Positions 20,485 through 31,602 of a DNA stretch of 64,000 bases are shown one piece after another (within the stretch, counting starts at the first letter, position 1; each line of letters opens with the position of its first letter). The position numbers and the translations under genes are program-made. The stretch comes from Stutzerimonas stutzeri. Lineage in GTDB: Bacteria > Pseudomonadota > Gammaproteobacteria > Pseudomonadales > Pseudomonadaceae. The stretch spans positions 2,046,001 through 2,110,000 of the forward strand of contig NZ_CP073105.1 in the NCBI RefSeq assembly GCF_018138085.1. The letters are read 5' to 3'. The notes below the pieces were generated by a model. It was not told where the DNA came from, searched no databases, and saw nothing but the letters and a program-made list of their open reading frames with translations.

Positions 20485-23289
20485 ATGGGCGAACTGGCCA
20501 AAGAAATCCTCCCGGTCAATATCGAAGACGAACTCAAGCAGTCCTACCTCGACTACGCCATGAGCGTAATCGTCGGACGAGCGCTGCCGGATGCGCGCGA
20601 CGGATTGAAGCCTGTGCATCGCCGTGTGCTGTATGCCATGAGCGAACTGGGTAACGACTGGAACAAGCCGTACAAGAAATCCGCCCGTGTGGTCGGTGAC
20701 GTGATCGGTAAATATCACCCTCATGGTGACTCGGCGGTATACGACACCATCGTGCGGATGGCGCAGCCTTTCTCGTTGCGCTACATGCTGGTCGATGGTC
20801 AGGGCAACTTCGGTTCGGTCGATGGCGACAACGCCGCGGCCATGCGATACACCGAAGTACGAATGGCCAAGCTGGCGCACGAGCTGCTGGCCGACCTGGA
20901 CAAGGAAACCGTCGACTGGGTGCCCAACTACGATGGCACCGAGCAGATTCCGGCAGTCATGCCGACCAAGATCCCGAACCTGCTGGTCAACGGTTCCAGC
21001 GGTATCGCCGTGGGCATGGCGACCAACATTCCGCCGCACAACCTGGGCGAAGTGATCGATGGCTGCCTGGCACTGATCGAAAACCCAGACATCAGCATCG
21101 ATGAGCTCATGCAGTTCATCCCCGGCCCCGACTTTCCCACGGCGGGCATCATCAATGGTCGCGCGGGCATCGTCGAAGCCTACCGTACGGGCCGCGGACG
21201 CATTTATATGCGCGCGCGCTCGACCATCGAAGACATCGACAAGGTCGGTGGCCGTCAACAGATCGTCATCACCGAGCTGCCTTACCAGTTGAACAAGGCG
21301 CGACTGATCGAAAAGATCGCCGAGCTGGTGAAAGAGAAGAAGCTCGAGGGCATCACCGAGCTGCGCGACGAGTCGGACAAGGACGGCATGCGCGTGGTCA
21401 TCGAGCTGCGTCGTGGCGAGGTACCCGAGGTCATCCTCAATAACCTCTATGCCCAGACCCAGCTGCAAAGCGTATTCGGCATCAACGTGGTCGCGCTCAT
21501 CGACGGCCAGCCACGTACGCTCAACCTGAAAGAACTGCTCGAAGCCTTCGTCCGCCATCGCCGCGAAGTCGTAACCCGCCGGACGGTCTATGAACTGCGC
21601 AAAGCGCGCGAACGTGGGCATATCCTCGAAGGCCAGGCCGTCGCACTGTCCAACATCGATCCGGTCATCGCTCTGATCAAGGCGTCGCCAACCCCGGCTG
21701 AAGCCAAGGAAGCGCTGATTGCCGAGGCCTGGGAGTCCAGCGCCGTCGAGTCGATGGTCGAGCGTGCCGGTGCCGATTCCTGCCGTCCTGAAGGCCTGGA
21801 TCCGCAATATGGTCTGCGCGACGGCAAGTATTACCTGTCGCCGGAACAGGCCCAGGCCATTCTTGACCTGCGTTTGCATCGCCTGACGGGCCTCGAGCAC
21901 GAGAAGCTGCTCAGCGAGTATCAAGAGATCCTGACCCAGATCGGTGAGCTGATCCGTATCCTCACCGATCCGGTGCGCCTGATGGAGGTCATCCGCGAGG
22001 AGCTCGAAGGCGTCAAGCGCGACTTCGGCGATGCGCGTCGCACCGAGATTCTCGAGGCGCGTCTGGATCTGACCTTGGCCGACCTGATCACCGAAGAAGA
22101 GCGCGTCGTCACCATTTCCCATGGCGGCTATGCCAAGTCGCAGCCGCTGGCGGCCTACCAGGCGCAGCGGCGTGGTGGCCGTGGCAAGGCGGCCACTGGC
22201 GTCAAGGAAGAGGATTACGTCGAGCACCTGCTGGTCGCCAACAGCCACACCACGCTGCTGTTGTTCTCCAGCAAGGGCAAGGTGTACTGGCTCAAGACCT
22301 ACGAGATTCCCGAGGCTTCGCGCACATCGCGCGGCCGTCCGCTGGTCAACCTGCTGCCGCTGTCCGAAGGCGAGCACATCACCGCCATGCTGCAGGTCGA
22401 CATCGAGGCTGCGCGTCAACAGCAGCACAACGGCGAAGACGATGTTGAAGATGCCGAAATCATCAACGAAGTCGAAGAGGCGGAAGAGCCGCTCGACGGC
22501 GATGAGTCCGATGAGTCGGCAGACGAGCCGACCGGCACCTACATCTTCATGGCGACCGCCAAGGGCACCGTGAAGAAAACCCCGCTTTCCCAGTTCAGCC
22601 GCCCACGCAGCGTCGGCCTGATCGCGCTCGGCCTGGAGGAGGGCGATACCCTGATCGCCGCAGCGGTGACCGACGGTGCGCGTGAAGTCATGCTGTTCTC
22701 CGACGGTGGCAAGGTGATCCGCTTCAAGGAGAAGCACGTTCGCACCATGGGCCGTACCGCCCGAGGCGTTCGCGGCATGCGCCTGCCGGAAGGTCAGCGC
22801 CTGATCTCAATGCTGATTCCCGAGCCCAACGCGCAGATACTCACCGCCAGCCTCAATGGTTATGGCAAGCGCACTGTGATCGATGAGTTTCCGCGTCGCG
22901 GTCGCGGTGGCCAGGGCGTGATCGCCATGGTGACCAACGAGCGCAACGGCCCGCTGGTCGGTGCCGTCCAGGTGCAGCAGGGCGAGGAAATCATGCTGAT
23001 TTCCGATCAGGGCACGCTGGTTCGCACCCGTGTCGATGAAGTGTCCTCGCTGGGCCGTAACACCCAGGGCGTGACGCTGATCAAGCTGGGCAAGAACGAG
23101 CACCTGGTTGGCCTCGAGAGAGTCCAGGAGCCCTCCGAGGAGGACGTGCTGGAAGACATCGAGGCGGTTCTCGATGACGAAGCACTGGACAAGGAAATGC
23201 CCGTTGTCAGCACCGAGCCCAGCGAGGATGAGCTGCTCGGTGGTGGCGGTGATGTGCCGCCGGACGTAGTGCCCACCGACGACGATTGA
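20485..23289 (+). CDS. gyrA: DNA gyrase subunit A
   Basis: Breakage-reunion subunit of gyrase, which introduces negative supercoils. A protein of 934 aa with catalytic Tyr122 (AAAMRYTE). The quinolone-resistance region reads GDSAVYD with Ser83 and Asp87, that is, without the common resistance changes. The C-terminal beta-pinwheel begins after ~530 with the GyrA box QRRGGRG. An acidic insert rich in Glu and Asp (about residues 650-685) interrupts the pinwheel, and the protein ends in a second acidic tail (PTDDD). It opens the supraoperon gyrA-serC-pheA-hisC-tyrA/aroA-cmk-rpsA; serC starts 139 bases downstream. Confidence 0.98.
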   Translation: MGELAKEILPVNIEDELKQSYLDYAMSVIVGRALPDARDGLKPVHRRVLYAMSELGNDWNKPYKKSARVVGDVIGKYHPHGDSAVYDTIVRMAQPFSLRYMLVDGQGNFGSVDGDNAAAMRYTEVRMAKLAHELLADLDKETVDWVPNYDGTEQIPAVMPTKIPNLLVNGSSGIAVGMATNIPPHNLGEVIDGCLALIENPDISIDELMQFIPGPDFPTAGIINGRAGIVEAYRTGRGRIYMRARSTIEDIDKVGGRQQIVITELPYQLNKARLIEKIAELVKEKKLEGITELRDESDKDGMRVVIELRRGEVPEVILNNLYAQTQLQSVFGINVVALIDGQPRTLNLKELLEAFVRHRREVVTRRTVYELRKARERGHILEGQAVALSNIDPVIALIKASPTPAEAKEALIAEAWESSAVESMVERAGADSCRPEGLDPQYGLRDGKYYLSPEQAQAILDLRLHRLTGLEHEKLLSEYQEILTQIGELIRILTDPVRLMEVIREELEGVKRDFGDARRTEILEARLDLTLADLITEEERVVTISHGGYAKSQPLAAYQAQRRGGRGKAATGVKEEDYVEHLLVANSHTTLLLFSSKGKVYWLKTYEIPEASRTSRGRPLVNLLPLSEGEHITAMLQVDIEAARQQQHNGEDDVEDAEIINEVEEAEEPLDGDESDESADEPTGTYIFMATAKGTVKKTPLSQFSRPRSVGLIALGLEEGDTLIAAAVTDGAREVMLFSDGGKVIRFKEKHVRTMGRTARGVRGMRLPEGQRLISMLIPEPNAQILTASLNGYGKRTVIDEFPRRGRGGQGVIAMVTNERNGPLVGAVQVQQGEEIMLISDQGTLVRTRVDEVSSLGRNTQGVTLIKLGKNEHLVGLERVQEPSEEDVLEDIEAVLDDEALDKEMPVVSTEPSEDELLGGGGDVPPDVVPTDDD

Positions 23290-23296
23290 TCATGAA

Positions 23297-23320
23297 GTGC
23301 GATACCTGCGGGTATCGCAC
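23297..23320 (+). terminator. Hairpin after gyrA, without T run
   Basis: GTGCGATACC and GGTATCGCAC form a perfect 10-bp stem with a TGCG loop, seven bases after the gyrA stop. No U-tract follows, so it may protect the gyrA 3' end or reduce read-through into serC and not act as a full terminator. Confidence 0.4.
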
Positions 23321-23427
23321 CTCGGCTCGATCGGAACCCGCTGTGGTAAGGATTGCAAGCGCTGGACCTGAGCGCCTTGGCGACGGGCGGAGCGAGCATG
23401 GTATCGACCGTTTTTGAGAGTACGAAG

Positions 23428-24513
23428 ATGAGCAAACGCGCCTTTAACTTCTGCGCAGGTCCCGCCGCGCTCCCTGAGGCCGTGCTGCAGCGCGCCCAGG
23501 CCGAACTCCTCGACTGGCAAGGCCGGGGCCTGTCGGTCATGGAAATGAGCCATCGCAGCGACGAGTACACGGCGATCGCCGAGAAGGCCGAGCAGGATTT
23601 ACGCGACCTGCTGAGCATTCCGTCGAACTACAAGGTGCTGTTCCTCCAGGGCGGCGCTAGCCAGCAATTCGCCGAAATCCCGCTGAATCTGCTACCCGAG
23701 GACGGCGTCGCCGATTACATCGACACCGGCATCTGGTCACGCAAGAGCATCGAGGAGGCCAAGCGCTTCGGGCATATCAACGTCGCAGCCAGCGCCAAAT
23801 CCTACGATTACTTCGCCATCCCCGGGCAGAACGAGTGGAACCTGCGCGCCGATGCGGCCTATCTGCACTACGCCAGCAACGAAACCATCGGCGGACTGCA
23901 GTTCGATTGGATTCCCGAGCTGGGCGACACGCCGCTGGTGGTCGACATGTCTTCGGACATTCTTTCCCGCCCGCTGGATGTGTCGCGGTTCGGTCTGATC
24001 TACGCCGGCGCTCAGAAGAACATCGGCCCGTCGGGCCTGGTCGTCGTGATCGTTCGTGAAGACTTGCTGGGGCGGGCCCGCTCGAGCTGCCCGACCATGC
24101 TCGATTACAAGATCGCTGCCGACAACGGCTCCATGTACAACACGCCTGCTACGTTCTCCTGGTATCTCTCCGGTCTGGTCTTCGAGTGGCTGAAGGAGCA
24201 GGGCGGCGTCGAGGCGATGGAGCGTACCAACCGCGCCAAGAAAGACCTGCTCTACGGCGTGATCGACTCCGGCGACTTCTACTCCAACCCGATCGCCAGC
24301 AATGCGCGCTCCTGGATGAACGTGCCGTTCAGGCTCGCTGACGAGCAACTGGACAAGGCCTTCCTGGCCGGAGCCGATGCACGCGGGCTGCTCAACCTGA
24401 AGGGCCATCGCTCGGTGGGCGGCATGCGCGCCTCCATCTATAACGCGGTCGGCCTGGATGCGGTCGAGGCCCTGGTAGCCTACATGCGCGAATTCGAGAA
24501 GGAGCACGGCTGA
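23428..24513 (+). CDS. serC: Phosphoserine aminotransferase
   Basis: PLP enzyme of serine and pyridoxine synthesis (3-phosphohydroxypyruvate to phosphoserine; also acts after PdxB, whose gene is at 50.5 kb). The start at 23428 gives 361 aa, close to E. coli SerC (362), and begins MSKRAFNFCAGPAALP. The PLP lysine is ~197 in YAGAQKNIGPSG. The C-terminal GHRSVGGMRASIYNA motif is intact. The stop overlaps the pheA start (TGATG), so the two are coupled. Confidence 0.97.
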   Translation: MSKRAFNFCAGPAALPEAVLQRAQAELLDWQGRGLSVMEMSHRSDEYTAIAEKAEQDLRDLLSIPSNYKVLFLQGGASQQFAEIPLNLLPEDGVADYIDTGIWSRKSIEEAKRFGHINVAASAKSYDYFAIPGQNEWNLRADAAYLHYASNETIGGLQFDWIPELGDTPLVVDMSSDILSRPLDVSRFGLIYAGAQKNIGPSGLVVVIVREDLLGRARSSCPTMLDYKIAADNGSMYNTPATFSWYLSGLVFEWLKEQGGVEAMERTNRAKKDLLYGVIDSGDFYSNPIASNARSWMNVPFRLADEQLDKAFLAGADARGLLNLKGHRSVGGMRASIYNAVGLDAVEALVAYMREFEKEHG

Positions 24514-25610
24514 TGAGCGATGTCGACCGGCTGAAGGCGCTGCGTCTGCGCATTGACAGTCTCGACGAGAAGATTCTCGAGCTGATCAGTGAGCGCGCCC
24601 GTTGCGCTCAGGATGTGGCACGGGTAAAGACGGCATCTCTGGCCGAGGGCGAAGAGGCTGTTTTCTATCGCCCCGAGCGTGAAGCCTGGGTGCTCAAGCA
24701 CATCATGGAACTGAACAAAGGCCCGCTGGACAACGAGGAGATGGCCCGCCTGTTCCGGGAAATCATGTCGTCCTGCCTGGCCTTGGAGCAGCCGCTGCGC
24801 GTGGCCTACCTCGGCCCGGAAGGCACCTTTTCCCAGGCCGCAGCCCTCAAGCACTTCGGGCACTCGGTGATCAGCAAACCTATGGCGGCGATCGATGAGG
24901 TCTTCCGTGAAGTGGTGGCTGGTGCGGTCAACTTCGGCGTGGTGCCGGTGGAGAATTCCACCGAAGGCGCGGTCAACCACACCCTCGACAGCTTTCTCGA
25001 GCACGACATCGTCATCTGTGGTGAGGTCGAGCTGCGCATCCACCATCATCTGCTGGTGGGCGAGACGACCAAGACCGATCGCATCACTCGTATCTATTCC
25101 CATGCGCAATCGCTGGCGCAGTGCCGCAAGTGGCTGGATGCCCACTACCCGAACGTCGAGCGCGTCGCGGTTTCCAGCAACGCCGATGCGGCGAAGCGCG
25201 TCAAGAGCGAGTGGAATTCCGCGGCGATCGCCGGCGACATGGCGGCTCAGCTCTACGGCCTGAGCAAGATCGCCGAGAAGATCGAGGACCGTCCGGACAA
25301 CTCCACGCGCTTCCTGATCATCGGCAGCCAGGAGGTACCGCCCACCGGCGACGACAAGACCTCGATCATCGTTTCCATGCGCAACAAGCCGGGCGCGCTG
25401 CACGAGTTGCTGATGCCGTTCCACTCCAACGGAATCGACCTCACGCGTATCGAGACCCGTCCCTCACGCAGCGGCAAGTGGACCTACGTGTTCTTCATCG
25501 ACTGCATCGGTCATCACCAGGAGCCGCTGATCAAGGACGTGCTGGAGAAGATCGGCCGCGAAGCGGTCGCGCTGAAGGTGCTGGGGTCCTATCCGAAAGC
25601 GGTACTTTAA
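24513..25610 (+). CDS. pheA: P-protein: chorismate mutase / prephenate dehydratase
   Basis: Bifunctional enzyme of phenylalanine synthesis, 365 aa. Residues 1-~90 are an AroQ-type chorismate mutase (RLKALRLRIDSLDEKILELI), ~95-275 the prephenate dehydratase (AYLGPEGTFSQAA; VVPVENSTEGAVN; DNSTRFLII) and ~285-360 an ACT domain (IIVSMRNKPGALHELL; GIDLTRIETRPSR) that gives feedback inhibition by phenylalanine. Its position between serC and the aromatic aminotransferase gene matches the supraoperon described for P. stutzeri and P. aeruginosa. Confidence 0.97.
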   Translation: MSDVDRLKALRLRIDSLDEKILELISERARCAQDVARVKTASLAEGEEAVFYRPEREAWVLKHIMELNKGPLDNEEMARLFREIMSSCLALEQPLRVAYLGPEGTFSQAAALKHFGHSVISKPMAAIDEVFREVVAGAVNFGVVPVENSTEGAVNHTLDSFLEHDIVICGEVELRIHHHLLVGETTKTDRITRIYSHAQSLAQCRKWLDAHYPNVERVAVSSNADAAKRVKSEWNSAAIAGDMAAQLYGLSKIAEKIEDRPDNSTRFLIIGSQEVPPTGDDKTSIIVSMRNKPGALHELLMPFHSNGIDLTRIETRPSRSGKWTYVFFIDCIGHHQEPLIKDVLEKIGREAVALKVLGSYPKAVL

Positions 25611-25615
25611 CTGCG

Positions 25616-25688
25616 GCTTCCAGGCTGCAGGTTGCAGGCGACAGGCGAGCGGCTTGTGCCTGCGGCTTGAAGCCTGCAGCCTGAGGCC
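25616..25688. repeat. Short interspersed inverted repeat between pheA and hisC
   Basis: The gap is built from repeated CTGCAGG/GGCTTC words. CAGGCTGCAGG (25620-25630) is matched in inverse orientation by CCTGCAGCCTG (25673-25683), giving an 11-bp stem, with more GCAGG copies inside and a TTTTT run after it. Related words (CTGCAGGCTGAAG; GGCTTCCAGCTTTCAGCC) recur near 54.18 kb and 54.57 kb. It looks like a small dispersed repeat element that could also act as a partial terminator inside the supraoperon. Confidence 0.5.
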
Positions 25689-25693
25689 TTTTT

Positions 25694-26803
25694 ATGAGTT
25701 GTGATTTCCTCGCCCTGGCTCAGCCAGGAGTGCAAAAACTGTCGCCCTACGTGCCGGGCAAGCCGGTAGACGAACTGGCGCGTGAGCTCGACCTCGATCC
25801 GGCAACGATCGTCAAACTGGCGAGCAATGAAAACCCCCTGGGTCCCAGCCCTAAAGCCATCGAGGCGATCAGGGCGCAACTCGACGAGCTGACGCGCTAT
25901 CCCGACGGCAATGGTTTCGTACTCAAGCAGAAGCTGGCCGAACGATATGGTGTCGGTATCGACCAGGTGACGCTCGGCAACGGCTCCAACGACATCCTCG
26001 AACTGGTCGCGCGGGCCTATCTCGCACCCGGTCTGAACGCCGTTTTCAGTGAGCATGCCTTTGCGGTCTACCCGATCGCGACCCAGGCCGTGGGCGCACA
26101 GGCCAAGGCTGTTCCAGCCCGGCAATGGGGCCACGATCTAAACGCCATGCTGGCGGCGATCGACGCCAATACCCGCGTCGTGTTCCTTGCTAACCCTAAC
26201 AACCCCACCGGCACCTGGTTCGGTGCCGATGCGCTGAGCAGCTTTCTGAGCAGCGTTCCCGGGCATGTGCTGGTTGTGCTCGACGAGGCTTACATCGAGT
26301 ATGCCGAGGGTGGCGACCTGCCCGATGGCATGGCGTTCCTGGCGGCGCATCCCAACCTGCTGGTATCGAGAACCTTTTCCAAGGCGTATGGGTTGGCGGC
26401 GTTGCGTGTTGGCTATGCGGTCTGTTCGGCACAGATCGCCGATGTACTCAATCGCGTGCGCCAGCCGTTCAACGTCAACTCGCTCGCGCAGGCAGCCGCC
26501 TGCGCAGCGCTCGACGACCATCGCTTTCTGTCTCAGAGCAGGGCCTGCAACGCGGCCGGCATGCTTCAGCTGGAGGCAGGCTTCAGTGAATTGGGACTGG
26601 AGTGGATCCCGTCGAAAGGCAACTTCATCGCGGTCGATATGGGCCGTGACGCCGCGCCGGTCAATCAGGCATTGCTACGCGATGGCGTCATCGTGCGACC
26701 GGTCGCTGGCTACGGCATGCCGACCTTTTTGCGGGTCTCCATCGGGACCGAAGCGGAAAACACCCGCTTTCTGGACGCCCTGCGCAAGGCGCTCGGACGT
26801 TGA
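25694..26803 (+). CDS. hisC: Histidinol-phosphate / aromatic aminotransferase
   Basis: A 369-aa PLP enzyme of fold type I. PLP-lysine ~230 is in SRTFSKAYGLAALRVGY; substrate contacts lie in LASNENPLGPSPKA and FLANPNNPTGTW. It belongs to the HisC family, but in this supraoperon (between pheA and tyrA-aroA) the copy is the broad-specificity one (HisHb/HisC2) that also transaminates aromatic keto acids; a separate hisC in the his operon is expected elsewhere. Its stop codon overlaps the start of tyrA-aroA. Confidence 0.94.
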   Translation: MSCDFLALAQPGVQKLSPYVPGKPVDELARELDLDPATIVKLASNENPLGPSPKAIEAIRAQLDELTRYPDGNGFVLKQKLAERYGVGIDQVTLGNGSNDILELVARAYLAPGLNAVFSEHAFAVYPIATQAVGAQAKAVPARQWGHDLNAMLAAIDANTRVVFLANPNNPTGTWFGADALSSFLSSVPGHVLVVLDEAYIEYAEGGDLPDGMAFLAAHPNLLVSRTFSKAYGLAALRVGYAVCSAQIADVLNRVRQPFNVNSLAQAAACAALDDHRFLSQSRACNAAGMLQLEAGFSELGLEWIPSKGNFIAVDMGRDAAPVNQALLRDGVIVRPVAGYGMPTFLRVSIGTEAENTRFLDALRKALGR

Positions 26804-29046
26804 GCCGAAACGTCGAACAGCACTCCGATTCGCCAATGGTGCGCCGTTTGGCTGTTATCGGTCTGGGGCTGATCGGAGGCTCGTTCGCCAAGGGGCTGCG
26901 TGAAGGCGGCCACTGTGCCGAAGTCGTTGGCTTCGATCTCGATCCGCGCTCCAGGGAGCTGGCTGTCGAGCTCGGAGTGGTGGATCGCTGTGCTGACAGC
27001 CTCGAGGAGGCCTGCCGGGGCGCGGACGTCATTCAACTGGCTGTTCCGATCCTTGCGATGGAGCGGTTGCTGGCTGAGCTTGCGCCACTCGACCTTGGCG
27101 AAGCCGTGCTGACCGATGTCGGCAGCGCGAAGGGCAACGTGGTGCGCCGCAGTCGTGAATTGTTCGGCGCGATGCCGCCGCGCTTCGTGCCGGGCCATCC
27201 GATAGCCGGCTCGGAACAGAGTGGCGTGACGGCTGCCCAAAGCACGCTTTTTCGACGGCACAAGGTCATTCTGACGCCGCTGGAGGATACCGACCCGGCT
27301 GCGCTGGCGCTGGTGGATCGGTTGTGGCGAGCGTTAGGAGCCGATGTCGAGCACATGGATGTCCAGCATCATGACGAGGTGCTCGCCGCCACCAGCCACC
27401 TGCCGCACCTGCTGGCATTCGGTCTGGTGGACTCGCTGGCCAAACGCAACGAGAATCTCGAGATTTTCCGCTATGCGGCGGGCGGGTTTCGCGATTTCAC
27501 CCGAATAGCGGGTAGTGATCCGGTGATGTGGCATGACATCTTTCTCGCTAATCGCGAGGCGGTGCTGCAGACCCTGGATGATTTTCGTGCCGACCTCGAC
27601 GCGCTTCGCGCCGCGGTCGATGAAGGAGACGGGCATACCCTGTTGGGCGTGTTCACGCGCGCCAAGGCTGCCCGCGAACATTTCAGCAAAATACTGGCTC
27701 GCAGAGCCTATGTGGACGTTATGCATTCCAAAGACCTTATCTTCCTCGCCAACCCGGGCGGCAGCCTCAGCGGCCAACTTCGTGTACCCGGCGACAAATC
27801 CATTTCCCACCGTTCAATCATGCTCGGCTCGCTCGCCGAAGGCACTACCGAAGTGGAGGGGTTTCTCGAAGGTGAGGATGCCCTGGCAACCATCCAGGCT
27901 TTCCGCGACATGGGCGTGGTCATCGAAGGACCGAATCAGGGGCGCGTCACTGTCCACGGCGTCGGCCTGCACGGTCTCAAACCACCGCCAGGACCCATCT
28001 ATCTCGGCAACTCGGGTACCTCGATGCGGCTGTTGGCAGGCCTGTTGGCTGCGCAGCCATTCGATACCACGCTGACCGGCGATGCCTCGCTGTCCAAGCG
28101 GCCCATGAACCGTGTCGCCAAGCCCCTGCGCGTGATGGGCGCCGTGATCGAGACGGCAGCCGAAGGCCGTCCGCCGTTGACCATTCGTGGCGGTCAGAAG
28201 CTGTCGGGCATGCATTACGAAATGCCGATGGCCAGCGCCCAGGTCAAGTCTTGCCTGTTGTTGGCAGGTTTGTACGCGGCCGAGAAGACATCGGTCACCG
28301 AGCCGGCACCGACGCGCGACCATACCGAGCGGATGCTGCAGGGTTTCGGTTATCCGGTGCAGGTCGAAGGCAACACGGCGACTGTCGAGTCGGGCCACAG
28401 GCTGCGTTCCACGCAGATCGAAGTGCCTGCTGACATTTCGTCCTCGGCGTTCTTCATGGTGGCCGCCAGCATCGCGCCGGGTTCGGACATCACGCTTGAG
28501 CATGTCGGCGTAAATCCGACGCGCACCGGTGTCATCGATATCCTGAAATTGATGGGGGCCAACATCGAGCTGAGCAATCAGCGCGAGGTCGGTGGCGAGC
28601 CGGTTGCCGATATTCGCGTACGCGCAGCGTCGCTTCGGGGGATCGATATTCCGGAAGACCTGGTGCCGTTGGCGATCGACGAATTCCCTGTGCTGTTCGT
28701 GGCCGCCGCCTGTGCCGAGGGGCGCACCACCTTGCGAGGTGCCGAGGAGTTGCGGGTCAAGGAGTCCGATCGCATCCAGGTGATGGCCGATGGTCTGCAG
28801 GCCCTGGGCGTGAAGGCCACGCCGACGCCGGATGGGATTATCATCGAGGGCGGCAACGCCATCGGTGGTGGCGAGGTCTGGGCGCATGGAGATCATCGGA
28901 TCGCGATGTCTTTCAGTGTTGCTGCGCTTCGTGCCAGTGCGCCGATCCGCATTCATGATTGCGCCAACGTAGCGACCTCGTTCCCGAACTTCCTTGCGCT
29001 GGCCGAGCGCGCCGGAATGCGTGTGGGTGTGGAGGGTAACTCATGA
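26800..29046 (+). CDS. tyrA-aroA: Fused prephenate (cyclohexadienyl) dehydrogenase / EPSP synthase
   Basis: One 748-aa frame with two enzymes. Residues ~13-300 are TyrA: nucleotide-binding [22 protein letters not shown] and a helical dimerisation domain. Residues ~308-748 are AroA (5-enolpyruvylshikimate-3-phosphate synthase): [38 protein letters not shown] and [18 protein letters not shown] at 26800 overlapping the hisC stop is the likely start; ATG at 26836 is the alternative, without a clear ribosome binding site. The AroA step precedes chorismate and the TyrA step uses prephenate, so the fusion joins two non-adjacent steps. This fusion is known in P. stutzeri and relatives. Confidence 0.95.
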   Translation: MSRNVEQHSDSPMVRRLAVIGLGLIGGSFAKGLREGGHCAEVVGFDLDPRSRELAVELGVVDRCADSLEEACRGADVIQLAVPILAMERLLAELAPLDLGEAVLTDVGSAKGNVVRRSRELFGAMPPRFVPGHPIAGSEQSGVTAAQSTLFRRHKVILTPLEDTDPAALALVDRLWRALGADVEHMDVQHHDEVLAATSHLPHLLAFGLVDSLAKRNENLEIFRYAAGGFRDFTRIAGSDPVMWHDIFLANREAVLQTLDDFRADLDALRAAVDEGDGHTLLGVFTRAKAAREHFSKILARRAYVDVMHSKDLIFLANPGGSLSGQLRVPGDKSISHRSIMLGSLAEGTTEVEGFLEGEDALATIQAFRDMGVVIEGPNQGRVTVHGVGLHGLKPPPGPIYLGNSGTSMRLLAGLLAAQPFDTTLTGDASLSKRPMNRVAKPLRVMGAVIETAAEGRPPLTIRGGQKLSGMHYEMPMASAQVKSCLLLAGLYAAEKTSVTEPAPTRDHTERMLQGFGYPVQVEGNTATVESGHRLRSTQIEVPADISSSAFFMVAASIAPGSDITLEHVGVNPTRTGVIDILKLMGANIELSNQREVGGEPVADIRVRAASLRGIDIPEDLVPLAIDEFPVLFVAAACAEGRTTLRGAEELRVKESDRIQVMADGLQALGVKATPTPDGIIIEGGNAIGGGEVWAHGDHRIAMSFSVAALRASAPIRIHDCANVATSFPNFLALAERAGMRVGVEGNS

Positions 29047-29729
29047 ACAGAGATGTCCCGGTCATCACCATCGATGGCCCGAGCGGCTCCGGCAAGGGCA
29101 CGGTTGCGGCGCTGCTGGCGGCGAAATTGGGGTGGAATTTTCTCGATTCCGGCGCGCTGTACCGCCTGCTGGCCTTCGCGGCCCGCAACCACGGTGTGGA
29201 TCTGACCAATGAAGAAGCGCTGAAGCTGCTGGCCGCGCATCTCGATGTGCAGTTCGGCGCCGCCAAGGATGGCCATGGCATGCAGATCATTCTCGAAGGA
29301 GAAGAAGTCACCAGCGCCATTCGCAACGAGCAGGTGGGTGCTGGCGCTTCCCAGGTCGCCGCGCTGCCGGCCGTGCGCGATGCGCTGCTGCAGCGGCAAA
29401 AGGCGTTTCGCGAACCGCCCGGCCTTGTGGCCGATGGTCGTGATATGGGAACGGTGGTATTTCCCGATGCACCGCTGAAGATATTTCTGACTGCCAGCGC
29501 CGAGGAAAGGGCGCGGCGTCGTTACCTGCAGTTGAAGGGCAAGGGCGATGATGTTAATCTCGCGAGTCTTCTCGATGAGATACGGGCGCGCGATGAGCGT
29601 GATACCCAGCGTGAAGTGGCTCCGCTGAAGCCGGCAGACGATGCGGTTCAGCTCGATTCCACCGATCTCTCGATCGAGCAGGTGCTAGGACAGATTCTGA
29701 GCGAGGTCGCCAAGCGCGATTTTGCCTGA
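29043..29729 (+). CDS. cmk: Cytidylate kinase
   Basis: Phosphorylates CMP and dCMP. A protein of 228 aa with the P-loop [12 protein letters not shown] near the N-terminus, the NMP-binding segment [12 protein letters not shown], and [15 protein letters not shown] with the lid residues following ([11 protein letters not shown]). It overlaps the end of tyrA-aroA by four bases and precedes rpsA, as in many proteobacteria. Confidence 0.97.
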   Translation: MNRDVPVITIDGPSGSGKGTVAALLAAKLGWNFLDSGALYRLLAFAARNHGVDLTNEEALKLLAAHLDVQFGAAKDGHGMQIILEGEEVTSAIRNEQVGAGASQVAALPAVRDALLQRQKAFREPPGLVADGRDMGTVVFPDAPLKIFLTASAEERARRRYLQLKGKGDDVNLASLLDEIRARDERDTQREVAPLKPADDAVQLDSTDLSIEQVLGQILSEVAKRDFA

Positions 29730-29788
29730 AGAGCGACCGCCGAGAGGCGGGCTGACGGTTCCTCGATATCGAGGGCTGTTAACAAGGA

Positions 29789-29829
29789 GGCATGTGGGAG
29801 ACCAGATCTAGTCCCACAGGCCTTTTTTT
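29789..29829 (+). terminator. Rho-independent terminator between cmk and rpsA
   Basis: GGCATGTGGGA (29789-29799) pairs with TCCCACAGGCC (29812-29822) with one mismatch, followed by TTTTTTT. A 14-base palindrome CCTCGATATCGAGG lies just before it (29761-29774). It would separate rpsA from the supraoperon or attenuate read-through. Confidence 0.75.
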
Positions 29830-29902
29830 ATATGAATGAACCCACTTCTATCTGGGATGTGGAGATTGGGCGGATCCTCGCCCGAAAACAGCAGGAATAA
29901 AC

Positions 29903-31588
29903 ATGAGCGAAAGCTTTGCAGAACTTTTTGAAGAAAGCCTGAAAACCCTCGACATGCAGCCGGGTGCGATCATCACCGGCATCGTGGTCGACATCGACGG
30001 TGACTGGGTCACTGTTCATGCCGGTCTGAAGTCCGAGGGCGTCATCCCGGTCGAGCAGTTCTACAACGAGCAGGGCGAGCTGACCATCAGCGTGGGTGAC
30101 GAAGTTCACGTTGCGCTGGACGCGGTTGAAGATGGCTTCGGTGAAACCAAGCTGTCCCGCGAAAAAGCCAAGCGTGCAGAGTGCTGGATTGTTCTGGAAG
30201 CGGCTTTCGCAGCTGAGGAAGTGGTCAAGGGCGTTATCAACGGTAAGGTTAAGGGCGGCTTCACCGTCGACGTTAACGGCATCCGTGCGTTCCTGCCAGG
30301 TTCCCTGGTTGATGTCCGTCCAGTGCGTGATACCACTCACCTGGAAGGCAAGGAACTCGAGTTCAAGGTCATCAAGCTCGACCAGAAGCGCAACAACGTT
30401 GTCGTTTCCCGTCGTAGCGTCCTGGAAGCCGAGAACAGCGCCGAGCGCGAAGCGCTGCTGGAATCGCTGCAGGAAGGCCAGCAGGTCAAGGGTATCGTCA
30501 AGAACCTCACCGACTACGGCGCCTTTGTCGACCTGGGCGGCGTGGACGGCCTGCTGCACATCACCGACATGGCCTGGAAGCGCATCAAGCATCCGTCGGA
30601 AATCGTCAATGTTGGCGACGAGATCGACGTCAAGGTGCTGAAGTTCGATCGCGAGCGTAACCGCGTATCCCTGGGTCTGAAGCAGCTGGGTGAAGACCCA
30701 TGGGTTGCCATCAAGGCTCGTTACCCGGAAAACACCCGCGTCATGGCCCGCGTTACCAACCTCACCGACTACGGCTGCTTCGCCGAGCTGGAAGAGGGCG
30801 TCGAAGGTCTGGTGCACGTTTCCGAAATGGACTGGACCAACAAGAACATCCATCCGTCGAAGGTCGTACAGGTCGGCGACGAAGTGGAAGTCATGGTTCT
30901 GGACATCGACGAAGAGCGTCGTCGTATCTCCCTGGGCATCAAGCAGTGCAAGTCCAACCCATGGGAAGACTTCTCTGGCCAGTTCAACAAGGGCGACCGT
31001 ATCTCCGGCACCATCAAGTCGATCACCGATTTCGGTATCTTCATTGGTCTGGACGGCGGCATCGACGGTCTGGTTCACCTGTCGGACATCTCCTGGAACG
31101 AAGCTGGCGAAGAAGCCGTGCGTCGCTTCAAGAAGGGCGACGAGCTGGACACCGTCATCCTGTCGGTCGATCCGGAGCGTGAGCGCATCTCCCTGGGCAT
31201 CAAGCAGCTGGAAGACGATCCGTTCTCCAACTACGCCGCCGTCAATGACAAGGGCAGCATCGTTCGCGGTACCGTGAAAGAAGTTGACGCCAAGGGCGCC
31301 ATCATCGATCTGGGCAACGATATCGAAGCTACGCTGAAAGCCTCCGAAATCAGCCGTGACCGCGTTGAAGACGCGCGTAACGTCCTGAAGGAAGGCGAAG
31401 AAGTCGAAGCCAAGATCATCAGTATCGACCGTAAGAGCCGCGTCATCAGCCTGTCCATCAAGTCGAAAGACGTCGAGGACGAGAAGGACGCGATGAAGGA
31501 ACTGCGTACCAAGCAGGACGTAGAGCCGGCTGCCGGTCCGACCACCATCGGTGATCTGATCCGCGCGCAAATGGAAAACCAGAACTAA
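29903..31588 (+). CDS. rpsA: 30S ribosomal protein S1
   Basis: Binds mRNA leaders on the 30S subunit and helps initiation. A protein of 561 aa with six S1/OB repeats (about 21-87, 105-171, 192-260, 277-347, 364-434, 451-520), seen as repeated G-A-F/C-F-x-x-L/I-x-x-G-x-x-G-L-x-H blocks such as [19 protein letters not shown] and [20 protein letters not shown]. The first two repeats are diverged, as in E. coli, where they dock on the ribosome. Codon use is strongly biased. In many relatives ihfB follows; here it does not. Confidence 0.98.
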   Translation: MSESFAELFEESLKTLDMQPGAIITGIVVDIDGDWVTVHAGLKSEGVIPVEQFYNEQGELTISVGDEVHVALDAVEDGFGETKLSREKAKRAECWIVLEAAFAAEEVVKGVINGKVKGGFTVDVNGIRAFLPGSLVDVRPVRDTTHLEGKELEFKVIKLDQKRNNVVVSRRSVLEAENSAEREALLESLQEGQQVKGIVKNLTDYGAFVDLGGVDGLLHITDMAWKRIKHPSEIVNVGDEIDVKVLKFDRERNRVSLGLKQLGEDPWVAIKARYPENTRVMARVTNLTDYGCFAELEEGVEGLVHVSEMDWTNKNIHPSKVVQVGDEVEVMVLDIDEERRRISLGIKQCKSNPWEDFSGQFNKGDRISGTIKSITDFGIFIGLDGGIDGLVHLSDISWNEAGEEAVRRFKKGDELDTVILSVDPERERISLGIKQLEDDPFSNYAAVNDKGSIVRGTVKEVDAKGAIIDLGNDIEATLKASEISRDRVEDARNVLKEGEEVEAKIISIDRKSRVISLSIKSKDVEDEKDAMKELRTKQDVEPAAGPTTIGDLIRAQMENQN

Positions 31589-31602
31589 GTTCTGCAATCC
31601 AG

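Noticed and set aside
20275..22737. A very long open frame (820 codons) on the minus strand opposite gyrA
   Set aside because: It is the complementary shadow of gyrA caused by GC-rich codon usage; composition is not protein-like and gyrA is unambiguous.
25616..25688. CRISPR-like array between pheA and hisC
   Set aside because: The repeats are short overlapping words and inverted arms, not regular direct repeats with unique spacers.
29828..31597. A 589-codon open frame on the minus strand opposite rpsA
   Set aside because: Shadow of rpsA; it mirrors the S1 repeats and has no ribosome binding site or known domain.
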